From the NCBI GenBank assembly GCA_003342895.1, contig PTFA01000311.1, positions 315,804 to 379,803 on the forward strand: a DNA stretch of 64,000 bases, in the 5' to 3' direction. This DNA is from Casuarius casuarius (lineage: Eukaryota > Chordata > Aves > Casuariiformes > Casuariidae). Position numbers and translations under genes: made by a program. This document shows, one piece after another, positions 1 through 12,600 of this stretch (position 1 is the stretch's first letter; each line of letters opens with the position of its first letter). A model generated the notes under the pieces. It worked only from the letters and a program-made list of their open reading frames with translations. It searched no databases and was not told the origin of the DNA.

Positions 1-2054
1 GCACCTCCCAGGGCCCTGTCAGTGGGTTGTACTCAGGTGGGCAGCCTCTTTGCTAGGAAAAGTGAAGTACTGGTGTTGTAATTAGTTCCTGAAGGAGGCG
101 AAGCCAACTTTGCTTTACTCTCCGCATACGAGGCAACAGCCAGCCTTTGTGTGTAATTCAGTCTGCTGGGGTTCTTGTCCTCACTGGTTGTAGCCAGTTG
201 TGGTTTCCTCCAGTTCACCTGGAATATTAGCTAACTCAGACCTTAGCAAATGAAAATTACTGTACCATAACTTATTCATTTCAGCAGAAACCTCTTTTCC
301 AGAAAAACAATGAAGTGTTGTCTTATTCTGGCACATTGCTGCTAAGAGAGATTCCAAAGAAAGGCAATGAGCAACAAAGCAAATACTCTGTGGAAAAGAA
401 TTTATATCCTTGATGTTTGTTTGGGAGTTCAATGCAGTTAACATTTATCGCAAACGTCAAGTCAGATTGTTTAGCAAACCATCGAGTGACATATTAAACT
501 AAAAGTGCAGCGTGCCATAAATTGTATTCAACGGTAAGTTACTTTCGGAAAGTCTCTTTAGTGGTAATTATTCTAAATAAATGAATACGTGAATGATCTG
601 ATCCTATTCCTTTTTCTAATACTTTGAGTAATTGTAAGTAACAGAAATGCAGAGTTAATGAAACAAAAACAAATATGAGCTCTTTCTATATATGTGTGTG
701 TGTACGTATAAAGCATAAGAAACAGGACGCTAGAGGATTTTGAAATATATGTCTGTCTTGAAACACTGCAAGTTGAGCATGTACCTTTGAAAAACATGTT
801 AATCATTCTCTGAGGATCTCCTCTGAGGTTTCTATTGTTGCAACAACTTGCACCTCCTAAGTGGAAGTTGCTTACCTACAAAAGTAGTGTGTTGTATTGT
901 TTAACATTCTTGTACCATGACCTCTCTTGTAAGCTATGAAAGATCTGTTATGCTAAGTTTCATGCTTTCTAGGATGGCTAAGTGACTGCTGATTTACTAG
1001 TAGTATATGCAGACAGCAATTTCTTTCCAGTAGAAGATGCAGAATCCTGTCTCCATTTGCAGCTGTGAAATGGCTGCGGTGTTTGGTGTATCCCTAACCT
1101 TGGAGTCTTGGATGGTTGTGGATTTGTTGTACATTTTGTGGTGTCATTGTAACTTTCTGATTTTCTGCAAATAGTCAGAGGATAGAGGATATAGTATGGC
1201 AAATCCAGATCTCCATGATGGGATTACAGCCACAAAGAGTGAGCTGACTCCCAGCCTTCACCTCCTGCCAGGGCCATAAAGATCAGTTCTGCTGCAGCAA
1301 ATGTGTTTTGGTTCTGATTTCAAACCAAAAGCACAAGGAATTGTATTATATTTCTTAAAAAGTGGCAGTTGGCACATTCCTTTTATTGCAATATGGTAGG
1401 GAATACAAGTGTTTTACAAATTGAAATAATCCTTACAAGATTTTTTTCTGTAATCCATTAACATGGAAACGAATTCTGTAACATATTACCTTCAGCCAGG
1501 AGCAGTGTTATTGTGGTTCTCACGTTCATGCTTTTCCTGCATCCATGGTGGATGTGTGTGCCTATACACACAGAAATACTGTACAATGTGTACACGTGTG
1601 CAAGTATGTGTATAAAAGACACAAGCACAATTTACACAAATACAGCACAGGAAGCATACAACATAGTATATAATCACAGTTACATCAGGAAAATACCAAA
1701 ACTGTGCCTCTAGATGTACGATGCCGGTTTGTTTGTGTCATAAAATTCATGTAATTCTGACACATAGCAAAATCAGCCCATTCACGCAGCCATCCCATTC
1801 ACCAACAATAAAAAGTGCGTGACAGTATGTAGTATGAAGCTAAAGAAAGATGAGGGTGGTGAAAAGTAGGGTAAGGAAAACTAGATAGATGGTTTTCATG
1901 ACCACGCACGCACTTTATTTCTGTAGTCAATAGCAATGTAAAATGAAATGTAGGATGGTCTGTTTAAGATGGAGAGACATCTTTTAAATTATCAGTAATT
2001 CTTCCCACCTGCTCTTAGGCCACACCTACTTCAAAAGTGAATCCAGACTTAGAT

Positions 2055-2140
2055 CTTGACAGAGATCATGACCCTGCTGAAACCAATGGATGTTTCATCC
2101 TGGAATTCAGTGGGACCAGGCTTTCATCTCTGGTATTTTC
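2055..2140. repeat. Palindromic dispersed amniote repeat fragment
   Basis: TGACCCTGCTGAAACCAATGG and GAATTCAGTGGGACCAGGCT match the widespread 'CTGAAGTCAATGG...CATTGACTTCAGTGGGACCAGGATTTCA' repeat, whose halves are inverted copies. A nearby AG (2017-2018, CTGCTCTTAG) makes this look like an exon, but repeat origin explains the open frame. Confidence 0.6.
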
Positions 2141-2592
2141 CCCTCAAACGTATCTTTTTCTGTGCTCTCACTGTGTGGTGTTTCTATTTCTACATAAATT
2201 TTCTTCTGTATTCCTCTGAAAACTCTTTGAAAGACTAAAATTCATGAGCAATATCCATAAATTTACTCTTGACTATGAGGAAATATGGGGAAATATCACT
2301 TCACTACTGAGCAGGTAAGTCTCCATAGTTATGTTTTTATATACATTTATGCTTTCATCATAAAATGCCCTTTTTTGGTGGAAAAAGTGAAAAAACAAAG
2401 ACTGCAGGGAGAATTCATTTTTTAATAGGCTGCAGAAATTCAGGTAATCAGATGACTTCTGTCTCAAGCCACAGAACTAGGGCTCCTAGAAATTTAAAGA
2501 GAGAGAGTACACAGCAATGTTTAAAAAGAAGTGCTTTCTAGCTGTCTAGTAGCTTGTGCTATGTTATCATGGAAGATTTCTATATTTCTTTT

Positions 2593-2605
2593 GGGGGGGG
2601 GGGGG
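2593..2605 (+). repeat. Poly(G) run of 13
   Basis: Thirteen G residues followed by CGCAC; a simple homopolymer in otherwise unremarkable DNA. Confidence 0.95.
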
Positions 2606-3490
2606 CGCACTTTGGTGTTGCATAAGCAGCACTCACATATTCAATAAAGCTATTCAGGTGGAGTAAGGTGTATACCATACCTGTGTCTAGGTTTTCCATG
2701 TTTTTCTTTGTATAGGCCTTACAGACACAGTAATTAGGCCTTTCTGAGGTCAAAGTGACCTGGATACTTTGAAGTGGAGGCATTTGAAATAATGGCAGTT
2801 AGCGGAGGAAGCCGATGGTAGATTTTGTGCTGTGTTTGTATCATTCAAAAGACACATGCAGGCTGGAAGAGAGCTTTGCTCTGCTTGTGCTGCATGCTTG
2901 GTTTGGTTATGGTTTATAAACAAATGGCTGATGAATCTTGGTTTAAATCTCCAGTTCATGACCTCTAATGATGTATTATAGCCCTCGCCTCTGATTTCTG
3001 CATCTGTGCACAGGCACACATATACACCATTTTAGCTGAGCTAAAATTGCTAGTGAAGTGATCTCTGACATTGCTATGCTCTTCATATTACTCTTTTGAA
3101 ACTCAAACCTACGGTTCTTTACAACTTACAGATGAGATCATGAGCTCTGTTCTTCCCCCTGCCCTGCCAGTTGGTGCGATTGCATCCCTTTCCCTCTACT
3201 TTCTGATGAGCTCCAGTCCTCTGAGTTTTATGGATGCAGCCTTTCTATAAAGAAGCAGAAACTTCAATGTACCTCAATGTCCTATTTGCTCTATCACAGT
3301 CAGTTGATCTTGTTTCCCTTAAGTGTTCGCTGTTAACAGAACAGCGAGTACCATGCTTGTCTTTACAGATTTCTTGGCATTATACTCACTCTTCCCAATA
3401 TTTTTGTGGCATTTGCAAACACAAAAAAATAGTATACTCTTGTGCCTGTGTTTGTAGTGTCAACTCACATTTGATAATAGGTTAGCTGAA

Positions 3491-3549
3491 CATCTTCATG
3501 TCTTCTGTTTAGAAAGAAGACATGCAGATGAACAGAAGACATAAAGATG
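3491..3549. repeat. 19-bp inverted repeat with 21-nt loop
   Basis: Left arm CATCTTCATGTCTTCTGTT (3491-3509) pairs with AACAGAAGACATAAAGATG (3531-3549) with one mismatch. The loop and right arm also form an 18-bp direct repeat (AGAAGACATGCAGATGAA / AGAAGACATAAAGATGAA), so the structure arose from local copying in both orientations. Confidence 0.9.
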
Positions 3550-5483
3550 AAGCACAGCCTTCCCAAATATTTTTCCCTGTTTTATGCATTTTTTTTTAGA
3601 AGAAGCAAATGAATGGCTGGCCAAGGAGCCCAAGTAGACTGATGATGTTTGATTTCATAAACCAGGTATTCATGTTATAATACATTCCCAACAAGCAGGA
3701 CAGGGAACTAATGCTGTGCAGCGCAACTTGTTGGTGTGTTTTCAGACTGAATAGATCATTCGAAATGAGAACTATAATACTGAGTGAAAGCCTCGTACTG
3801 GTGGAGCCCTTCCGGAGAGCTGTGCAGGCTGGGGCATGGCACATGCTCGTCCAGCTCTCGAAAGGGGCTCTCCAAAGTTTCAAGGGCTGTCAACAGCTGG
3901 TTGCCTTCTTTGCTCAGCCAAACTGATGCTGGTTTTAGTTAGGTGTTGTGCGTAAGAAGAGGTAATACCCTTTATTTAAACCATCTCTCTCCCATAAACC
4001 TTGTCTTTTTGATAGCCTTGGGCAGTCCTGGCTGCCTCATGTTAGTGTTGATTTTAATAGGAGTTTGGAGCATGCAAAAAAAAATCAGAATAAAGCCAGG
4101 AGTTTGGAACAACAGCATTCTGTAGTTTAAGATTCTTAGATGGGTTGGTCATTTATGTTACCAAGAAAGCTAGAAGTCCAAGGCAGTGAAATTTTGGTGG
4201 TACTTCAGTGCTGCGTAATGATGGAAACCAACAAATTCAGTTATACTGTAGGCATATCACAATGCAAGATTGCATCACATCAGCTGATTTATACATATAA
4301 TTTGGGGGGGGCGGGTTGTTTCAGCCTGGATGAGTCAGCTGGAGCTCAAAGCTCCCATGTGTGCATATGTGTGCATGTTTATGCATGTAATGTATGTGTC
4401 ACATGTTTATGTATGCAATAAGAACTCACCATGTATTTACTGATCTTTAATGTTTTCAGTTGAATATGTTTATACCCTGAGCTTTATATTGTAGACTGAA
4501 GAGTGGATCTGAGTAATCAGAACACTCACCATATGATGTCTCTTGAAAAATATCTGTATTTTAAGAAATTAGGCCAAAGTGAGATGGTCTGAATTCAGCA
4601 CTGGGCAAGGTAATTCCCATATAAATGAGAAACTGGTGGTAGACATGAAATGTATTTTGGGGGTAGTTTTGAGGCAATGTGCTTTATTTACAGGGCATGT
4701 ATGCAGTTTTGCTTCCCTGAACATAGGCAAAAATCATCAGAGAGCGTTTTTTGGCCAGAAATACGTCAAATGAGCATAACCACAAGTGTTGTTCAAAAGA
4801 AGCCGCATCTCTCTGTTACTTTCCTACATCGCTCTGTTCTTACGCACACTCTTTGCTTCCTTTTTCTGAAATCATCATCTTGGTCTGCAACCAGAAAAAG
4901 ATCCCTCTGTTCATCCATTAGATTTTTTCTGCACAGGCCCCAAGCAGTTTACATCTTGGGTTGTCGCTCTTACTGTGCAAATGTTTTAAACATTTGATTA
5001 CCCTTGCCACTGAGCCTTAAAGACTTGACATATGTGTTGGTTTTTATGAGGCCAATGATTATTTCTAGATGCTAGACAGTACCAACCCCTTCCTGATAGT
5101 CATTAGAATACATATCATATTTGAGCACAAATATACAAGTTTTTTTATAAAGCATGAAGTGGTTCTTTGTCACTCCTTACTATTTTGTCGAAGGATAGAA
5201 GACGAAGCATTTTTCTGTGTGAGCTGGATGGACATCAGAGATTCTGTTCCTCTTTCTTTGGGTCCCACAACCCTGCTTTGAAATATCTTTTTAAATAGAT
5301 GAAAAGGGTGTAGCTGTACCTTTAAAACCATGAACTTTGCACATTATTGAAATAAATGGTTCTCCTTTTATTCTGGGGTTCTGCTTGAGATGCTACACAG
5401 AGGTGAAAAATATGGATGTCTTCTATTTTATGCAATGTCTCCTGACTTTTTTTCCCCCTCTTTAATTTATTTTTGGGGGCTAG

Positions 5484-5642
5484 AAAGAAAAGCTTGCCAA
5501 AAAGGCCAAGTGTATTGATATGTGAAATTGAAGGAGTTGATCATTCTTATGATCCAGACACTCTGCCCTTTGACACGGTTAACATAAAAAGAAACGTACT
5601 GCAAAACACACACCTAAGTATGAAAAATTCCTTAAATTCAGG
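5484..5642 (+). other. Exon-like block, product unrecognised
   Basis: A pyrimidine-rich stretch and an AG precede a 159-nt open block that ends at GG|GTATGT, a good donor. The frame is open through the block (KKSLPKRPSVLICEIEGVDH and on) and 159 is a multiple of 3. I do not recognise the peptide, and no neighbouring exon could be linked to it. It could be a real exon, a decayed retrocopy or chance. Confidence 0.2.
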
Positions 5643-6379
5643 GTATGTTCATACAAAGTGAAATTTCTACAGTGTGGAAAGCATTAAACCTGATCCAGAA
5701 AAAATGTGAGGTGCCCCAGCCATTTAGATGTGAATCTCTTTAATCCACACAAGCATTAGAAAAATCTGAAACGTGAAAGTTCAAAAGCTGCAAAGCCATT
5801 ACATGACTTCTTATTCATTTCTCAAATATTAGAACTTTCTAATGAACTGTGAAAAGGCCTTTTCTTGTATTTTTTCTTTTCATAAACATATTTCACTCAC
5901 TTACCCATGCATTATTGCACATTGTGAAGCTGAAAGTGAATTTCACTTGGTGATATCTACTTGGATACAAATCCTTCATTTATGTAGCATTTCAGTAGTT
6001 GGTAACTTGCACATTTTCAGCAGTTGCTGTTAGAGAGGGGGAAAATAGCAAGCCTGAGTACAATGATTTTTCCTTAAGATTCAAAACTATTTCACAGTAA
6101 ATTTGGAGGTCACTTTAACCACCAGCTCTAATTTTGCATGACGGCTTTTCAAGTGTATATGTGCTAATTAAAAGAAAAAAAAAATCCCCAAAATAGTTTT
6201 CTGCAGCTTAATTTCACAGCTCTGAAGTATACCAAGAGGACTTTCAAATTAAATGAAAATTTACTCCAGAGAAAATTCTAGGTTACAGTTTATAAAGGGA
6301 CAGATCTGGCTGATAACAGAAATGCCCAGCCTAAGCATTTCCCTTTATCAATGACCCTCAAAGTGCGTAGATGTCTAAT

Positions 6380-6620
6380 TACAAGGGCCCATATCCATTC
6401 GTAGCCTAAGTCTGCCCGCATGTTATTGCACCAGCCGAGCCTCCTGCAGAGGCTCTGGCAGAAATGGCTTTATAAATCAGGTGAGCTCGTGCCGCTGTGC
6501 AGAGCGTCTGCACTAGCCTCGTCTAAAACAGCAACCGTGCGCCGCTGACTTGGGCCCTGTGTGCTCCGCGTGAGCGTATCGCCATCTCCAAGCTGACTGC
6601 CTTTTAGAGGACCGCGAATG
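6380..6620. other. GC-richer patch with TATAAA, function unknown
   Basis: About 240 bases with noticeably more CpG than either flank, holding a TTTATAAATC motif near 6470 followed by CpG-containing sequence. It could be a conserved non-coding element, a weak promoter or chance composition. No coding frame was recognised. Confidence 0.35.
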
Positions 6621-8460
6621 GATTTCAAATGCTGAAAGTTAGTTCAGCTCTTCCTTTAGCTTATGGTGTAGATCCTTTGTTTCTTGAGGAAAAACGCTAT
6701 TTTTTGTCACTCTGCAGTCTGTATCTACAAGAGTATTAATTTGTTTTGAATCAGCAATTGTAGTATTAGGCTTATTTTGACACCTTCGCCCTTTTCGCAG
6801 TCAGGTATAGCAATTTTCAGGTTTTCAGATATTTGTCTCTCACTGGAGAATGAATCATGCTTTTGACTGTTTGCTTAAATGAAGTACTTCATGAGTTAAA
6901 GTTGCTGTGAGGGGTTCTCCTGTGTCTCTAATGTTTTTGTTCTAGGAGCTACTGGGGAAGCAATGTTACACTATGGTGTTTGAAAAAAAAAAAAAGATTT
7001 TTTACTATAGGGTAACAAGCTTTCTTAAGAGCAGGAAAAATAGCAAGTTTCATATTTACTTGTCATGTGAAAACCAGCCACAAAATTTTCAGTGAAAGTC
7101 TTGTGAAAAGGTAATATAGTGACAAAAAGCAGTTGGAGTTGGTTTTGAAGACGACAGGTAACTGCAAAATGTGGTAGAGAGACTTTTCCAGTCCCCTCCC
7201 CACAAAAATGTCATCTTTGCTTAAGAAGGCAGGCAGAGGTTTGTTTTCCAGGTGAAAATAGTTGGCAACCTGAATTCCATTGACTTGCCCAAAGATGTCT
7301 GAGAAGAACTTAGGTAATCCACTTATTTCTGAGGTGACAAAGTAGAAAATGCAAGTACTGTCTGAGCCTCAGACAGAGGTGAGGGTAAATACAGGTGTAA
7401 AGGGGAATGTCAGCTGAGAACTATGGGATCTTTCAAGGAGACCAGATTCTGAAGCATTGCATATCACTTAGAGTTGTAAAAACAAAACAAAATAACCCAA
7501 ACCTCTGCCAGCAACCAAAGAGTTTAAAGGTAAAACATTAGATAAGGATTAGCTGTAGTCATTTTGTCCTTTTCTGCCAAGGCCTAGCCGGCACAACAAA
7601 GGACTATATTGATCAGAAAGGTCACTTAGAAGAGGGCAGGGTTTGAAAAAACTGAATTAAAAAAAAAAAAGACAAATACAGAAATAGTAACTCAAAGATG
7701 AATGGAGTTCTGTACATCAGGCATTTCTCACATGCATTCTTTTGTTTGTCTGCACAGATACAGTGGTTATCTTTAATTTACTTGGTTCATAGAGTGACAT
7801 CCCCCAGTGGTCTCCAGAGCTTGAAATGCCAAGTAACTACATGTGTCCCTCTGAATGAAATGGAAAGTGTGGCATCAGAAAACATGGTGCAGTGGTTTGG
7901 TTTTCTGGTCAATGCTGTTCTACTACACGTGTCACAGGGACTGTTACTGTACCTCACACGATGGTACCTAGTGGCTGCTGGTCTATTCCTCTAGTATTTA
8001 GGCCTTCACTTAGTAGCAGCAGCTGCTAAGGGATATGATACAAACACCTACTGTTATTCTGATTATCTTGACTGAACAGGTTTTTTTCCTGTTTTTATAT
8101 TTCCATAAAAGATTTGCATCAATCCGTGGTTATGTGGGAAGGGGGGATAATTCTTTGTAGCTGGGATCCTCAAGTTGTCATCGTCTTGTATCCTGAAAAA
8201 TATAAATAAAGGGCAATTTACTCTTGCAAGGGCACTCTAAAAAGATTCGAAAATACAGAGGTTCTAGTGTCATCCACAGATGACAATCTGCTAAGTGTGT
8301 TTGTGTTTTGGGGCCAAGTGGAAAAAGAGCATTCCCTGTGAATGACAAGTGCCAGTCTCATAATGTCATATTACCATTACGTATGAATAAAGGCCCATTA
8401 TGTGGTATCTAACTAGAAAGAAGCTTAACAAAGAAATACACTGTGTTGATACTGAGAGGA

Positions 8461-8945
8461 AGGATAGACTTGTGGTTAGGGCACAGGAGATGTGGGTTCA
8501 AATTCCTGGCTCTGCAAGAGACTTCCTCTGTGACCTCGGGTGAATCACATACTGCCACACTTCAAAACGGCAGTAGCACCCAGACAGGGAGTGAGATTTC
8601 CTAGAGAGATAATTTCCCATTTTGACACTAAAATGGGTGCCTAACTGGTCAGATCTTCAAGATGGGCAAAGAGGTCTTTTGCAAATCTGGCATAAAAGTC
8701 TCAGTAGGAACTAGAGAGCTTGGAGCCTTTTTTCTTTTCCCCTGAAAGCCTGGCTCTGTTGCTGGCTATTAGGCATTTGAGAATCTGATCCTTGACCTCT
8801 CATGGGATTCTGACTCTTAGTCATACTAAGGCCTGGTTTCCCAGCTGAAAATGGGCATAACAATGTGTCCTTTATCTTACTGTCTGCCGGTTTGTCTATT
8901 TAGATGTAGAGACTTTGTGGGGACGGACTGCCCCCTACCACATAC
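8461..8945 (+). mobile_element. MIR-like tRNA-derived SINE, split by an insertion
   Basis: The 5' part (8461-8556) has an A-box-like TAGACTTGTGG at 8465 and a B-box-like GGGTTCAAATTCC, then CTGGCTCTGC and TGTGACCTCGGGTGA, as in MIR/CORE SINEs. The 3' part (8829-8945) resumes with GGTTTCCCAGCTGAAAATGGG, TTGTCTATTTAGA and a GGGGACGGACTG tail. The intervening 270 or so bases look like a second old repeat (GGGTGCCTAACTGG). The element is diverged and inactive. Confidence 0.7.
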
Positions 8946-9512
8946 AGGTATCTGACCCTAATCTTTGAGAGGAACTGTGAGGAATCAGGACTTTAGTCAT
9001 TAATGTGATGAAAAGAACACATAACTGATGGTAAAAGTAATGGTTTTGAATTAGTGATGAACTCGGCTCAGTAGTGTTAAAACTGGTTTTGCTCATTATG
9101 GAAAGAGAAGACAATTTGCTATATTTGGGCCAGAATCAGTTTCTTCAAGACTTGGGAATGTTGAGATCCAAAGTTGTGGGTTAAACACATCTCTACCCAG
9201 AGTTAGATTACAGTCTGTGTCAAAGTATGTTTTCAATTATATTCTGTTAGAAAAGTAATGCTGAAATTTATCTTAAGTTGTCAGAGTGCTTCAAAGCATG
9301 GGCTTTTCCTCTAAGTCCTTGAACAAGTGCAGGATGTGTTGAGGCAAAACTGTTTCCAATTAAGTTGATGCATACTGTTCTTTAATGTTTCAGGATTTCA
9401 AGTTTAAATAAAGAAAAGATAAAGAAAAATCCTGTAGCTAGAGTTCAGAAGGATGATTCAGATAAAATTGCCTGGAAAGCAGTCATTTGCCTGAACTTCT
9501 GTGGCTGTGCCA

Positions 9513-9605
9513 TGTCAGGTCCTCAGCTGGCACATGGTGACACATAGCCATGAACTTCACTGGTACTGGTGACTAACACTGGCTATGAGGATCCAGCTCT
9601 TCTCT
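9513..9605. repeat. Palindromic dispersed amniote repeat fragment
   Basis: TCAGGTCCTCAGCTGGCACA on one side and TGGCTATGAGGATCCAGCTC on the other, around CATGAACTTCACTGG, follow the 'CCTCAGCTGGTGTAAAT...ATTGACTTCAATGG...CCAGCTGAGGATCTGGCC' layout of an old repeat. Confidence 0.45.
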
Positions 9606-12600
9606 GTGTTATGTCATTGAATTCTTTGTTTTGTGTTGGAGAGCCAACTGATACTTTAGCTCCCTTGTTTGATAAGGGGGGCTTAAAGCATATACTGAGC
9701 TAATGGAAAGAAAAGTGATTCCAGCAGACTTCTCTGTTGCTTGGACCCAGTGTCAATTTTTACTGTAGCGACTATGTCTTGTTCAGCAGAACAAGTTTTG
9801 GGGGGTTGTTTTTTTTTTTTCCTGCCTTACCCATTGCCCATCATTTTGTGGAGTGCTGTCCTGAAAACTTCTGTGATCCTGAAGATTAAAAGGGGATTAA
9901 GGGTGAGTAATGGGTTTTTCCTGCTCGAGACAAACACCTGCACATTTATGTTTGACACTCTTATTTGTCATTTCTTGAAGCTATTGCTGCTGAGATCCCT
10001 GAACAAGCTGCCATAGCAATCTTCCGTATACTCTTTCGTATATATGCCGCCTCCATCCCTGCTCCCCCTGCACACGTTTCCCCGCTGAAACTTACCCAGC
10101 AAGGTTATGCCAGAACTGAATTTGACTCACTGGTGTTGACTGCTTTGCAATGCCTGCTCAATTTTCATTTTCCCTAAAGGCCAAAGTTAAGATTACTCAG
10201 AACACATACTCACGATGGCTTTGGCAAAGGTAAAATATATGTGGAAATGATGATAAAAATAAATCCTTGTATTTTCATTATACTAAATAAAGAACAAAAA
10301 ATGTGCGATCTAGGAACAAATGGCCAGTTTCTCACTTTGGCCAAAATCCTGTTGCAAGAGCACATGCACTTGGAGGTCATTGCTCAGTGGGTTGTGTGTT
10401 TTTTGTTTTTTTTCCTAAACTTTGTAAGATATTTTTATTATCTTTGAAGAGTGAGGTGTACTGTGGGTAAAGATATTACTGAAAGAATCCTCCTAATGTT
10501 GTCCACTTAGTTGGAAGTAGTTTGTTGCAGGTGTTTAGTAATGCATTAACCATCTGTAGCAAGCCTTCGGGAAAAATCTTCATAAATTACTGAATAGCTT
10601 TCCTGAAGATCAGAGTGTTACTTTAACTTCTGCTGACAAAGTGGTTCGCTTTAAAGGAATCTTATCCATGGGTCCTTGGATTGTCTTTTCACTATTAATG
10701 CAATCTGTCAGGCATTGTGTGGGGGAGTGTGCAGTGGCATGGGCTGTGAAAAAAGAAAAGCTTGGATTTCAGTTTACTACTACTGGATTTGGATGGTTTA
10801 ATACCTGTAATAACAGGTTTAATAACAAATTAGATCATTTAGATGTTGAAATATCTAGTTAGATTATGGATGCAGTTATCTGGTTGGCCAGAACTGTGAA
10901 CATATGTACTCATAAAAATTGCTGCTTGGTACTTGATACTCTTAAAACTAGGTATGTCTTACTTTGGTACTTGTAAAAGATCACTTTGAAATCTGGCCCT
11001 TGAAAATGCAAGAAAATACCCAATAAAACATTAAAATATACTGTAATTTACAGCAGTATCCTTATTTAGGCTTTTTCTTGAAAATTCAGGTCAAACCTAT
11101 TTCAACTTCTTTTAATTTTTTAATCACAAGCTGTTTTAAATAAGCCTCCTGGACATGGAATATACTGGAATTTTGAGGTATTTCAATGTAGGCACAGTGG
11201 GATAATTGTTCTGTTTCAGTATGATATTTCATTGTATTATCCATGACAAGCATGGTGTTTCCTTAGTCTATGCTTGTTATTTCACAAGTATATTCTTTTC
11301 ACAGAAAAAGGGTATGCTCTTCTCCTAGTATAAATGGGGAAAACCAAGAAAAATAACCATAGAGTGACAGAGTGACCTGGGTCTCTTAGAGTTGGGGATA
11401 ACAGTACAGATGTCCTCTTAATGGAAAAAACAGGACATGTATTTCTTTTGCTTTGGAAGAAGAATGAAATTTTAGGTCTCATCTTGGAAATCTGCGCTGT
11501 GACCTGTACCTAGCAGGGTACAAATTTTATAATCTATGTAGAACTGTATCCTAGTCACTGCTTCAAATTAATTATTGACTAAATCCCCTCCAATTTCTAA
11601 ACCACCGCACTAACAAAATCATTTGCTATAAATGGATAGGTGCCTAATTTAGTAAAAATGAAGAAACCTCCTTCCAATCCAATGAGTGTAAGATAGCCCT
11701 TGCTTAAAGTCTAACTTGTGCATAATTGTTTACGCTGAGAATCTATTCTGAAATTATTGGGTAGTTTGCTCTTGTGAATGTTGTACTTGTTTCTTCCTGA
11801 CAAAGGACTAAATGACTTCCATAACAAACTATATGCCTTGCTAGGTAGATGCATCATGGAAGGATGCAACATGTTTATATCATCCTTTTCTCTCCACAGT
11901 CCTTAAAAATCACTTAGAGGAGAAATGACAGCTGCTTTAGTCCAGAGAGTGTCCGCGTTTGTATGACTGGCAATATGAGTCAACTTTACAACAGTGACCT
12001 GGATTTTGCAATGATGGACATTATCTTAGTAGTCATAGCTGAGACATTCAAATGCTTCACATTTACATAAGTGAGACTATCCACAGACAGGTCATATGAC
12101 AGCGAGCAGAACCCTAACAGTCGGAACTGCTGAGCTTTATTGACATATACTTTGAGAGAGAGAGTTCAAGTATCGGTAGCTTTTCAAGCTCTGAGTAAAC
12201 AGGGCATATCAGTAAGAGGGAAGGATGAGAGAAACAGAGAAGTTACAGATTTTACAATGGTTTAACTTAAATGAGACTATTTCCAGGGGCAACTAATATG
12301 ACAGGACAAAACCCAGTTATGGTATTAAAGAGACACTGCCTGGTCTGTTTTTTGACAAAAGGACTGTATTCTGAACCATCCCTAGTTAACTGACATCATA
12401 CATTTTGACCCACATACTGATTGCTGCTGGATCATACTAATTAGATCTCAAGCTTATTTTTGACAGAAAAGGTGGCCATTGTGATGACAGCATCCATGCA
12501 CAAGGTATTTGTGGCCAGCACATTGATAGTACATTACATTAATAGTGAGGCCCAAGATTGAAGACTGCCTGAGGATTCAGGCTTCAGCCAGCAAACACTT

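Larger units (their letters stand above)
1..6379. other. No recognised gene
   Basis: AT-rich intergenic-type DNA. Apart from the repeat at 2055-2140, the hairpin at 3491-3549, the exon-like block at 5484-5642, TG/CA-rich stretches near 1550-1660 and 4355-4420 and the G run at 2593, I see nothing identifiable. Confidence 0.6.

Noticed and set aside
2037..2219. Possible exon after CTGCTCTTAG with an acidic peptide
   Set aside because: The core matches a dispersed palindromic repeat, and the downstream part is hydrophobic chance translation.
8461..8510. Possible tRNA gene from A-box and B-box matches
   Set aside because: The spacing is too short and no cloverleaf or acceptor stem can be built; the downstream sequence identifies a SINE.
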